Assembly (NCBI GenBank): GCA_041392205.1 | Contig: JAWKMO010000004.1 | Span: 62,001 to 126,000 of the forward strand | Direction: 5' to 3' | Source of the DNA: Halomarinibacterium sp041392205 | GTDB taxonomy: Bacteria > Bacteroidota > Bacteroidia > Flavobacteriales > Flavobacteriaceae | DNA length: 64,000 nt | Shown here: positions 57,293 through 64,000 of the stretch, one piece after another | How the letters are laid out: each line of letters opens with the position of its first letter | How positions within the stretch are numbered: position 1 is the first letter of the stretch | Position numbers and translations under genes: made by a program | The notes under the pieces: generated by a model | The model's database searches: none | What the model was told of the DNA's origin: nothing | What the model saw: only the letters and a program-made list of their open reading frames with translations

Positions 57293-58065
57293 TGGGAAGA
57301 ATCACAGAAACGGTTAAAGTATTACTTATTTGCAATGTTTTGTTTTTTATAGGAAAACTAAGCATGCCGGAAGTTTCAGACCATTTATTTGCCTTGCATT
57401 ATCCAGAAAACCCAAATTTCCAGTATTGGCAAATAGTCACTCACATGTTTATGCATGCAAGTTTTCCTCACATTCTTTTTAACATGTTTGGTTTGTATAT
57501 GTTTGGCTCACCATTGGAGGCTCGTTGGGGACGAAATAAATTTTTATTTTTCTATTTTTCAGCGGGGCTTGGTGCAGCACTAATTCATTCGGGAGTGAGC
57601 TATTTACAATTTACGAATATATATAATGATTACCTTGCTACAGGTTTGAGTAATTCAGAAATATATGGATTAATGGATGAGGTGTTAGAAAAATCTGCAG
57701 CTAGTGTAGATGGTTATATACGAATGAATATGCCTAACAACCTTTCACTGGACTCTTTGATTCAAATGACAAGTATTTATAACGGACAAGCCGTAGGTGC
57801 CTCTGGCGCTATTTATGGAATTTTAGTTGCTTTCGGAATGATGTACCCCAATGTAGAATTGATGCTTATCTTTTTGCCTATACCCGTAAAGGCCAAATAT
57901 TTTATCCCTGCATTATTATTGCTTGACCTATTTAGTGGGCTTACGGGCTTCTCTTTGTTTGGACAAAATATCGCAAATTGGGCCCATTTGGGGGGTGCGT
58001 TGTTTGGATTTATTATGGCCTATTATTGGAAAAAAAATAGTTTTAATGACCACCGTTGGAATTAG
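57292..58065 (+). CDS. Rhomboid family intramembrane serine protease
   Basis: A 257-residue polytopic protein with the rhomboid core: HILFNMFGLYMFG (60-72), catalytic S171 in GASGAIYG (169-176) and H232 in AHLGGALFG (231-239). A roughly 60-residue loop (residues 105-165) interrupts the core between membrane helices. The last segment is a short basic tail. It starts in a TAATG overlap with mutL and is followed without gap by a second rhomboid, so the three are coupled. Substrates are unknown. Confidence 0.93.
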   Translation: MGRITETVKVLLICNVLFFIGKLSMPEVSDHLFALHYPENPNFQYWQIVTHMFMHASFPHILFNMFGLYMFGSPLEARWGRNKFLFFYFSAGLGAALIHSGVSYLQFTNIYNDYLATGLSNSEIYGLMDEVLEKSAASVDGYIRMNMPNNLSLDSLIQMTSIYNGQAVGASGAIYGILVAFGMMYPNVELMLIFLPIPVKAKYFIPALLLLDLFSGLTGFSLFGQNIANWAHLGGALFGFIMAYYWKKNSFNDHRWN

Positions 58066-58947
58066 ATGACGCAAGGGAGTCTTTCATATCAATATAAATC
58101 GGCAGACATTATTACCAAGCTCATTGTAATTAATGTATTGCTCTTTTTGGTTGTGATTATAGCAACGGAATTGTTTCAATGGGAGGATGATTTTTTGACC
58201 CATTGGTTCGTACTCCCCGAGACATTTTCACATTTTCTTGCCCAGCCTTGGTCGCTCATTACTTATAATTTTGTTCATACTGGTTTTTGGCATATACTCT
58301 TTAATATGCTTTGGTTATATTTTTTTGGAAGGTATGTAACCAATCTTTTTTCCGAAGAGCGCTTTTTAACGATTTACCTTTTGGGAGGAATGGCCGGTGG
58401 AATTTTATATATGGTTTCATATAATGTTTTCCCTGCTTTGGTATCCACGGTAGGAACTTTACAAGGTGCCTCTGCTGCTGTGATGGCGCTCATGGGATTT
58501 TCGGCTACCTATTCCCCCAATGCTCCTATTCGAATATTTACCATTAATTTGAAGCTTTGGCATATTGCGCTGTTTTTTATTCTGTGGAACTTAGTGAGCC
58601 TTTCCACCTTAAAAAACCCGGGAGGAATATTGGCCCATTTAGGAGGTGCATTTTTTGGATATGTATATGCTAGGCAATTACTTAATGGGAAGGACATAGG
58701 AAGTTGGTTTGAAAAGTTGTTGAGCGGTTTCTCAAATTTATTTAAGCCCAAAACAAAAAAGCCTTTCAAAAAAGTCCATAGAAATAATACAACACAAAAA
58801 ACTTCCCAGCGTTCTATAAGCAAAGAAACCAAAAGTGAGCATCAAAAAAAAGTAGATGCTATTTTGGATAAAATTGGAAAAAGTGGCTACGAAAGCCTTA
58901 CGAAAGAAGAGAAGGATTATTTATTTAAAGCTGGAAAAGAAAACTAA
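58066..58947 (+). CDS. Rhomboid family protease with basic cytosolic tail
   Basis: A 293-residue paralogue starting right after the preceding stop. Catalytic S136 lies in QGASAAVMAL and H191 in LAHLGGAFFG, with WHILFNMLWLYFFG (75-88) before them. Residues about 210-293 form a Lys-rich, probably disordered tail ending in a conserved short helix (KVDAILDKIGKSGYESLTKEEKDYLF), seen in many Bacteroidota rhomboids. The two neighbours share the fold but are clearly diverged, suggesting separate substrates. Confidence 0.93.
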   Translation: MTQGSLSYQYKSADIITKLIVINVLLFLVVIIATELFQWEDDFLTHWFVLPETFSHFLAQPWSLITYNFVHTGFWHILFNMLWLYFFGRYVTNLFSEERFLTIYLLGGMAGGILYMVSYNVFPALVSTVGTLQGASAAVMALMGFSATYSPNAPIRIFTINLKLWHIALFFILWNLVSLSTLKNPGGILAHLGGAFFGYVYARQLLNGKDIGSWFEKLLSGFSNLFKPKTKKPFKKVHRNNTTQKTSQRSISKETKSEHQKKVDAILDKIGKSGYESLTKEEKDYLFKAGKEN

Positions 58948-58961
58948 TTTATACGATTACT

Positions 58962-59987
58962 TTGTTTAAAGTTCAATTTTTGGGGAAATTGTTGTTTTGG
59001 ATCAACATTGTTTTGGCATTGTTGCTATTGGTTTCGTTTATATTACCTTATCTTCCGCCCACTTCCTTTCCTACCTTGTCTGTTTTAAGTTTGGCTGTTT
59101 CTCCACTTATTTTACTTAATTTACTATTTGCTGTTTATTGGTTTCTCCGCTTTAAAAGGCGTTTTTGGTTTTCGGCTACCATCGTAGTTATTGCCTATTT
59201 TTTGTTTCCTGCTTTTTTTGAAATCTCTTCGGAAGGCGACGTTTCAGAATACTCACAATCCATTTCTGTGATGACCTACAATGTTAGGCTCTTTAATGCT
59301 TATGAGAAAAAACCTAATGTACAAGAAGTAGCATCGTCTATTTCAAAGTTACTTAAGGAAGAAACGCCCGATGTAGTTTGTATTCAGGAATATTACTTAG
59401 GTAATACGGCAGATTTTTCTGCGTATCCCTATCAATTTATTCATTTTAAAGATAGTACTCATAAATTAGGGCATGCTATTTTCTCCAAACACCCTATTGT
59501 AAATCAAGGAGCTTTTGATTTTGAAAAAACCTATAACAATTCCATTTTCGCCGATATTACTGTGGGTAAGGATACGATAAGAGTATATAATTTACATCTT
59601 CAATCCTTAGGAATTTTACCTACCGTAGATTTTATTCAGCAAAAAGGCACCGAAAAAATTAGAAATAAAATCTCTGAAACCTTTGTAAAACAAGAACGAC
59701 AAGTAGCTGCCATCCTAGCACATAAAAAAGCGATCAACTATCCCATTATTATTGCGGGGGATTTTAATAATACGGCTTTTTCTTATATTTATAAACAACT
59801 AAAAGAGGGTATGATAGATGCATTTGAAGAAGGAGGAAATGGATTGGGAGCTAGTTTTTACTTTAATCACTATCCTTTACGAATAGATTTTATTTTGGCT
59901 TCAGAAAAATTTGAAATCATCAATTTTATCCATAGTAAAGAATCTTTTTCGGACCATCGTCCTATTTTTGCTAAACTGGCTTGGTAG
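58962..59987 (+). CDS. Endonuclease/exonuclease/phosphatase family protein with membrane anchor
   Basis: A 341-residue protein: about three hydrophobic segments in the first 90 residues, then an EEP domain with MTYNVRLFNAYEKK, VCIQEYY (catalytic Glu), HLQSLG, IIAGDFNNTA (Asp/Asn) and SDHRPIFAKL at the end. These residues bind Mg2+ and cleave phosphodiesters or phosphate esters. The domain should face the outside of the inner membrane, but that is inferred. TTG at 58962 is the likely start because no ATG precedes the first membrane segment. Same strand as the rhomboids, 14-bp gap. Confidence 0.88.
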   Translation: MFKVQFLGKLLFWINIVLALLLLVSFILPYLPPTSFPTLSVLSLAVSPLILLNLLFAVYWFLRFKRRFWFSATIVVIAYFLFPAFFEISSEGDVSEYSQSISVMTYNVRLFNAYEKKPNVQEVASSISKLLKEETPDVVCIQEYYLGNTADFSAYPYQFIHFKDSTHKLGHAIFSKHPIVNQGAFDFEKTYNNSIFADITVGKDTIRVYNLHLQSLGILPTVDFIQQKGTEKIRNKISETFVKQERQVAAILAHKKAINYPIIIAGDFNNTAFSYIYKQLKEGMIDAFEEGGNGLGASFYFNHYPLRIDFILASEKFEIINFIHSKESFSDHRPIFAKLAW

Positions 59988-59988
59988 G

Positions 59989-60609
59989 CTACAAAAAAAG
60001 ATTTTGCTTTTCAAGATAATGCATGGTATTGGGGCCCTCGTTAAAAAGCAAATCTAATACCGAAAGATTGTTTAAAAAACCACGATTTCCCTGTAATACT
60101 TGGGTGTAAGGCAGTAAAGAAACATGGGCTTCTTTTTTGGCATTTACCAAATACCTCAAATCTTTTTGTTCTGGATTTTTAAAATATTCAGTGGTTTTTG
60201 TAATGGGAATCTCTAGCCCTATTAACTCGCAGATAATATTGAAAATATGAAGGTTGTGATCCATTAAATTTGTTACAGGATTTTTGAATACTATTTCCAA
60301 GTCATCTTCGTAATACTCAAAAAAAGGAGAAGTGCGGTATGCAGTTTGTAACGATTTCCAGTGAAGTGATTGCCAAGGGAAGCTATTTTCTATTTGAACT
60401 TCTTTGGTTTTTTGTCGTTCCCCGTTTTTGGCATGTTTAATTGGAATATGTAAGGCCAATTTACCATTAGAATGTGCAATATGTGTGCGATTGCGGTAGG
60501 TTTGTTTTTGATAGTTATCTTCCACTTCAAAGACAACGCCTTTGGCTTGGGCTACTGTAACCATTTGGGTGATACTTGGAAAATAAGTAGGGTGGAGTAG
60601 GATTTGCAA
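59989..60609 (-). CDS. WbqC family protein
   Basis: A 206-residue protein matching the WbqC family (PF08889), common in Bacteroidota beside lepB: ILLHPTYFPSITQMVTVAQA, FEVEDNYQKQTYRNRTHIAHS, LHIPIKHAKNGERQKTKEV and NSFPWQSLHWKSLQTAYRTS. WbqC was named from an O-antigen locus; its activity is unknown. The start codon is TTG at 60607-60609; there is no alternative ATG before the conserved part. The 175-bp gap to lepB (60610-60784) holds AT-rich DNA with no gene. Confidence 0.88.
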   Translation of the reverse strand: MQILLHPTYFPSITQMVTVAQAKGVVFEVEDNYQKQTYRNRTHIAHSNGKLALHIPIKHAKNGERQKTKEVQIENSFPWQSLHWKSLQTAYRTSPFFEYYEDDLEIVFKNPVTNLMDHNLHIFNIICELIGLEIPITKTTEYFKNPEQKDLRYLVNAKKEAHVSLLPYTQVLQGNRGFLNNLSVLDLLFNEGPNTMHYLEKQNLFL

Positions 60610-60784
60610 AACAAGTAAGTGGTTATTTGTTTATTCGTGTCATTTAAAAAATAGTATTTCTTAATACATTAAGTTTATTTGTAATTTTTCTGTTACTTTA
60701 TCAATGTGTTTTGAAAGCTTTTTTGAGCCAATCCAAACCTCCATTTTTTATAGAATATAAAAACAAATAAACGCATCAAGACCC

Positions 60785-62407
60785 CTAGGCTTTTGCTTTC
60801 TTCCTTTTTCTTATAAAACTAAATAAGTACCATCCTGCAATTAAAATTAAAAAGTATTTAAAATAGGATATTGGTTTACCCGTGCCTCCAACGGTAGTAA
60901 AGAACCTGTCCCAACGACCTCCTCTAAAAATACCATTTTCCCAACTCATCCATACAAATACGGGTTTGCCCACCACATGATTAAAAGGTACATAGCCCCA
61001 AGTACGTGCATCCTGAGAGTTATCTCGGTTATCTCCCATCATCCAGTAGTAATCCATTTTAAAGGTATATTGGGTAATGGGTTGGCCATTAAGAAATACT
61101 TGAGTTCCCGATTGAGAAATAGTATTTTCAATTCCTATTTCACTACCTTCATAGGTTTCAATAATGAGTTTATAAAAAGGAATACTTTCTGGGGTAATAG
61201 TTACTGTTACCCCAGCTTTTGGGATATAAATAGGGCCAAAGTTGCTATTGTTCCAAGGGATATTTCCATTGTTGGGGAACATAACCTTTGTGTTTTCTAT
61301 AAGTCGGTTATGGCTATCCATATACCGTAATACCTCCATTTCCCCTTTTGGAGAAATATCTCTTCTTACATTTGCTACATTAGGATGGTTTTTTAATCTG
61401 ATACTAACTTCTTCGGTTACGGCTTGAATTTTAAATTCTTCGGTCTCTCTATTATATTCGCTAGTACCATCGGTTATTCCATACTGTGAACGTAGTTGTA
61501 AATCACTTAAGCGAAGTTCAGGTTTTTTATATTTTACCCAATAGGAATGCTGTAATTTGGCTCTATCGGGCAATTCATTTTGTTTTCCATTTATAAAAAC
61601 ATAACCGTCGCGAACTTCTAGGGAATCCCCAGGCAATCCAACACATCGTTTTACATAATTTGTTTTTTTATCGATGGGTTTTTGAACACTACCATACATA
61701 TACCCGGGGCGAATGTCAATTAATGTATCCACTGGCCAATTAAATACGACAATGTCATTACGTTTGATGTCCTGAAAACCGGGAAGTCTTAAATAGGGTA
61801 ATTGAGGTTTGCTAAGATAAGATTTGGATTTAGTTAAAGGAATACTATCATGAACCATAGGCAATCCCACCGAAGTCATTGGGATTCTAGCGCCGTAATG
61901 AAATTTACTAACCAATAAATAATCGCCAACTAATAATGTTTTTTCTAAAGAAGAGGATGGGATGGTAAAGGGCTGCATAAAATAGGTATGTACTATAGTT
62001 GCTGCAACAACGGCAAATAAGATAGAGCTTACCCATTCTCCCGATGAGGTTTTTGGTTTTAAACTTCGCTCCTTTATATGGGTTAATTTTTGTGTATAAT
62101 TGAGGTAAAAAAGATAAAACCCTAAGGTAAAGACAGTAAGCAGGGTATCTTTTGTTTTATTGAAACCAAAACTTCTAGCGGTTTCTACCCAAACCACAGG
62201 AATCATAATTAAATTAACGATCGGCACAAAAAGTAAGATCACCCACCACCATGGTCTATTAATAATCTTCATTAAAATCACTCCATTATATACAGGAGCC
62301 AATGCTTCCCAAGCCTTACGACCTGCAGCAAGGTACATTTTCCAAGTTCCTAAAAAGTGAATTATTTGAATGATACCTAATATTAAAAACCAACCTGTTA
62401 CTGTCAT
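60785..62407 (-). CDS. lepB: Signal peptidase I with N-terminal DUF5684 membrane domain
   Basis: Cleaves signal peptides of exported proteins at the inner membrane. The 540-residue protein is larger than typical. Residues 1-115 form a DUF5684 multi-span domain (WKMYLAAGRKAWEALAPVYN). Then a membrane helix precedes the catalytic S153 (IPSSSLEKTL, GDYLLVSK) and K253 (VKRCVGLPGD), and the closing box MGDNRDNSQDARTWGYVP follows after an insertion of about 190 residues. The insertion contains a beta domain. It lies 52 bp from dapB on the same strand. Confidence 0.94.
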   Translation of the reverse strand: MTVTGWFLILGIIQIIHFLGTWKMYLAAGRKAWEALAPVYNGVILMKIINRPWWWVILLFVPIVNLIMIPVVWVETARSFGFNKTKDTLLTVFTLGFYLFYLNYTQKLTHIKERSLKPKTSSGEWVSSILFAVVAATIVHTYFMQPFTIPSSSLEKTLLVGDYLLVSKFHYGARIPMTSVGLPMVHDSIPLTKSKSYLSKPQLPYLRLPGFQDIKRNDIVVFNWPVDTLIDIRPGYMYGSVQKPIDKKTNYVKRCVGLPGDSLEVRDGYVFINGKQNELPDRAKLQHSYWVKYKKPELRLSDLQLRSQYGITDGTSEYNRETEEFKIQAVTEEVSIRLKNHPNVANVRRDISPKGEMEVLRYMDSHNRLIENTKVMFPNNGNIPWNNSNFGPIYIPKAGVTVTITPESIPFYKLIIETYEGSEIGIENTISQSGTQVFLNGQPITQYTFKMDYYWMMGDNRDNSQDARTWGYVPFNHVVGKPVFVWMSWENGIFRGGRWDRFFTTVGGTGKPISYFKYFLILIAGWYLFSFIRKRKKAKA

Positions 62408-62459
62408 ATTTTCTTATTTTAAAAGGGAAACCTACCCAAAAATATCTGTTTAAGAATAG

Positions 62460-63161
62460 TTATTTTAAATTTAAAACGTCTTTCATAGTGTATACTCCTT
62501 TTTTTCCAATAAGCCATTCTGCTGCTAAAATAGCTCCTAATGCAAATCCTTCTCTACTGTGCGCTTCGTGCTTAATACTTAGAGTGTCTATTGCCGAATG
62601 GTATTGTACTATGTGTGTCCCTTTAACATCACCTTCCCTAATGGCACGTATCGTTACTGCATCTGAATCTTCCGAATTCAACGTCCATCCTTTTAACGCA
62701 GAATGACGTAAAATTCCATCGGCCAATGAAATGGCAGTTCCACTAGGCGCATCCTTTTTTTGTATATGATGCACTTCTTCAATGGAGGGAATATAATCTT
62801 TCCACGGTTGCATAAGTTGTGCAAGATATCCATTCAAATTAAAAAAAAGGTTAACTCCTACACTAAAGTTGGACGCATAGATAAAGCTTCCGTTACGAAT
62901 TTCACAAATTTTTAGGACTTCATGATACCGTTCAATCCAACCTGTAGTACCACTTACCACAGGAATATTATTTTGGAAACAAATCGAAATATTTTCTACT
63001 GCGGCTTCTGCGACCGAAAACTCAATAGCAACATCGGCTTGTTTTAAGTCTCCTTGAGATGTATTTTGAGTCGCTATAAACACCACTTCATGCCCTTTTT
63101 CCATCACCAATCTTTCAATGGTTTTTCCCATTTTTCCGTAACCAAGCAAAGCTATTTTCAT
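62460..63161 (-). CDS. dapB: 4-hydroxy-tetrahydrodipicolinate reductase
   Basis: NAD(P)H-dependent step of diaminopimelate synthesis. The 233-residue enzyme has GYGKMG (7-12) for the nucleotide, SGTTGW (70-75), ASNFSVGVN, and EVHHIQKKDAPSGTA with the catalytic His pair (131-132) and K136. It is shorter than the E. coli protein by about 40 residues, as is common in Bacteroidota. The first four bases overlap the DUF5683 stop (ATGA), so it belongs to the parB-DUF5683-dapB-lepB unit. Confidence 0.95.
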   Translation of the reverse strand: MKIALLGYGKMGKTIERLVMEKGHEVVFIATQNTSQGDLKQADVAIEFSVAEAAVENISICFQNNIPVVSGTTGWIERYHEVLKICEIRNGSFIYASNFSVGVNLFFNLNGYLAQLMQPWKDYIPSIEEVHHIQKKDAPSGTAISLADGILRHSALKGWTLNSEDSDAVTIRAIREGDVKGTHIVQYHSAIDTLSIKHEAHSREGFALGAILAAEWLIGKKGVYTMKDVLNLK

Positions 63162-63733
63162 TGTAAATGTAAGCTTAAAGACAGCCCATAATTGGGTTGT
63201 GAATTAACAGGATTAACGTTTACGTTAGGGGTAAGGGTTAAGTCTTCACTTATATTGTATTGTTTTAAATGTGCATCTACATTTGCATCTACAATGTTGA
63301 GCACATAAAAGGCAAGGGAAACAATAATACTTACATCTCTATTTCTACTGGCTGTTTTTTGAGCATCTATTAATCGTTCGGTAGAGATACCTTGAAATTC
63401 ATCATCTTCGAAACCTGCCAATCTTCGCTTGTAAGCATCGCGAAATCTAGTATAGTCTTTGTTGTTTCTATGGTAGAAATAAATACCCGTACCCATTCCT
63501 GCATAAATAATAGGAATTTTCCAGTATTTTTTATTGTAGGCTTGTCCTAAACCCGGAACTACAGCCGAATAAAATGCGGCTTTTGCAGGGGCTAGAGGGT
63601 TGTATTCCTCTTTCAAAGTAAGACTGTCCTTCACCACTAAGACTTCTTCTTTTTCAATAGTTAAGCTGTCGGTTTGTGCAAATAGGGAAAGACTTCCTAT
63701 CAAAAAAAAGATATGGAAAAACCTATTTTTCAC
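63158..63733 (-). CDS. DUF5683 domain-containing protein
   Basis: A 191-residue exported protein with a signal peptide (MKNRFFHIFFLIGSLSLFAQ) and one central membrane-associated region. The family signature NPLAPAKAAFYSAVVPGLGQ AYNKKYWK is followed by a YAGMGTGIYFYHRNN segment and a RDAYKRRL helix. DUF5683 is found in Bacteroidota beside parB and dapB; its function is unknown. The start is GTG at 63731-63733, overlapping the end of parB by 11 bp. Confidence 0.87.
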   Translation of the reverse strand: MKNRFFHIFFLIGSLSLFAQTDSLTIEKEEVLVVKDSLTLKEEYNPLAPAKAAFYSAVVPGLGQAYNKKYWKIPIIYAGMGTGIYFYHRNNKDYTRFRDAYKRRLAGFEDDEFQGISTERLIDAQKTASRNRDVSIIVSLAFYVLNIVDANVDAHLKQYNISEDLTLTPNVNVNPVNSQPNYGLSLSLHLQ

Positions 63734-64000
63734 TTTTTATAAGATTCAAAATTCGTTGAAAATCGGTTTCGTTTTTAAAAGGAACTAGAATTTGTCCCGT
63801 ACCATTTTTAGCAGTTTTTATAGAAACTTGTGTTTCTAAAATAGCGGTAAGCTCCCTACTTCCTTTGCTCGCAAAATGCGGCAGGGGCTTTTTAGCGGAA
63901 GCAACCTTTGCATCGGGGTTTTTATAATTACGCACCAAAGCTTCGGTATCTCGGACAGAAAGCGACTGACTTACAACTTTTTCGTAAATATCCAGTTGGT
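63723..64000 (-). CDS. parB: Chromosome partitioning protein ParB, C-terminal part (cut by right edge)
   Basis: The frame enters from the right edge and encodes the last 92 residues or so. It contains LSVRDTEALVRNYKNP, the helix after the ParB DNA-binding domain, and the C-terminal dimerisation region ending in DFQRILNLIKSEK. The conserved N-terminal CTPase/DNA-binding part lies outside. ParB binds parS near the origin and drives chromosome segregation. Its 3' end overlaps the DUF5683 start, giving a parB-DUF5683-dapB-lepB order typical of the family. No parS-like site was found in the window by eye. Confidence 0.85.
   Translation of the reverse strand, partial: QLDIYEKVVSQSLSVRDTEALVRNYKNPDAKVASAKKPLPHFASKGSRELTAILETQVSIKTAKNGTGQILVPFKNETDFQRILNLIKSEK

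Noticed and set aside
60610..60784. Possible repeat (GTTTATTTGT / ACAAATAAAC) in the lepB-WbqC gap
   Set aside because: Only 10 bp of AT-rich sequence match, easily due to chance; no link to other repeats in the window.
1..64000. CRISPR arrays, tRNA or rRNA genes, integrases, prophage genes
   Set aside because: None seen. Intergenic gaps are all under about 180 bp and contain no regularly spaced repeats or cloverleaf-like sequence.

Overview
The window comes from a Bacteroidota chromosome, almost certainly family Flavobacteriaceae. The DNA is AT-rich and strong Shine-Dalgarno sequences are scarce. Promoter-like sites fit the Bacteroidota TTG / TAnnTTTG pattern. Lineage markers include GldI, a type IX secretion (T9SS) sorting tail, DUF5606, DUF5683, DUF3810 and a DUF5684-fused signal peptidase. 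The run ndk, DUF721, recF, TPR, ribH, mutL, rhomboids, WbqC, lepB, dapB, DUF5683, parB is one I recognise from this family. I cannot name the genus. About 62 protein genes are supported. I saw no rRNA, tRNA, CRISPR array, prophage or recognisable transposase.

Layout. 1-1338: N-terminal part of a large secreted adhesin-like protein cut by the left edge. 1412-8945: an ABC exporter pair, a lipoprotein, a nucleoid-associated protein, heme A synthase, CCA-adding enzyme, a GxxExxY nuclease-family gene and Sua5. 8949-17791: an envelope polysaccharide/LPS-core cluster (six GT-A/GT9 glycosyltransferases, a CDP-glycerol-transferase-like GT-B protein, a polysaccharide deacetylase, a methyltransferase, an InaA/Kdo-type kinase) whose genes switch strand repeatedly. 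17793-27409: dapD, ruvX-def-DUF5606, mazG, a DUF349 protein, a translationally coupled trio of two DUF368 proteins plus aroE, and a TPR protein. 27546-37164: class III aminotransferase, OstA/LptA-like protein, purA, Fur-like regulator, RelA/SpoT enzyme, M48 peptidase, SpoU-type methyltransferase. 37218-48816: a T9SS cargo protein, secreted or lipid-anchored hydrolases, two amidohydrolase-fold proteins, a DUF3810 metallopeptidase and PepD. 48870-64000: two prolyl isomerase lipoproteins (one GldI), a DHH phosphoesterase, and the conserved housekeeping run ending in parB, cut by the right edge.

How the genes work together. Several groups serve the envelope: LPS core assembly, lipid-carrier recycling (DUF368), lysine/diaminopimelate synthesis (dapD, dapB), OstA-like transport, LepB processing, and folding of exported proteins by the cyclophilin/FKBP lipoproteins. 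Others serve nucleotide quality and stress (mazG, ndk, DHH phosphoesterase, RelA/SpoT, purA) and DNA repair (ruvX, recF, mutL).

The most unusual structure is a 504-bp unit at 7880-8383. A small predicted PD-(D/E)XK-type gene (GxxExxY family) sits alone between imperfect 20-bp terminal inverted repeats (18/20 identical), and the left repeat appears to supply the GTG start codon of cca. A short gene-less hairpin built from the same repeat lies at 14298-14364. This resembles the logic of REP/RAYT systems but with a nuclease-family protein, and is my main candidate for an undescribed system. Two or three other palindromic repeat families are scattered between genes; one copy is translated as the C-terminus of the OstA-like protein.
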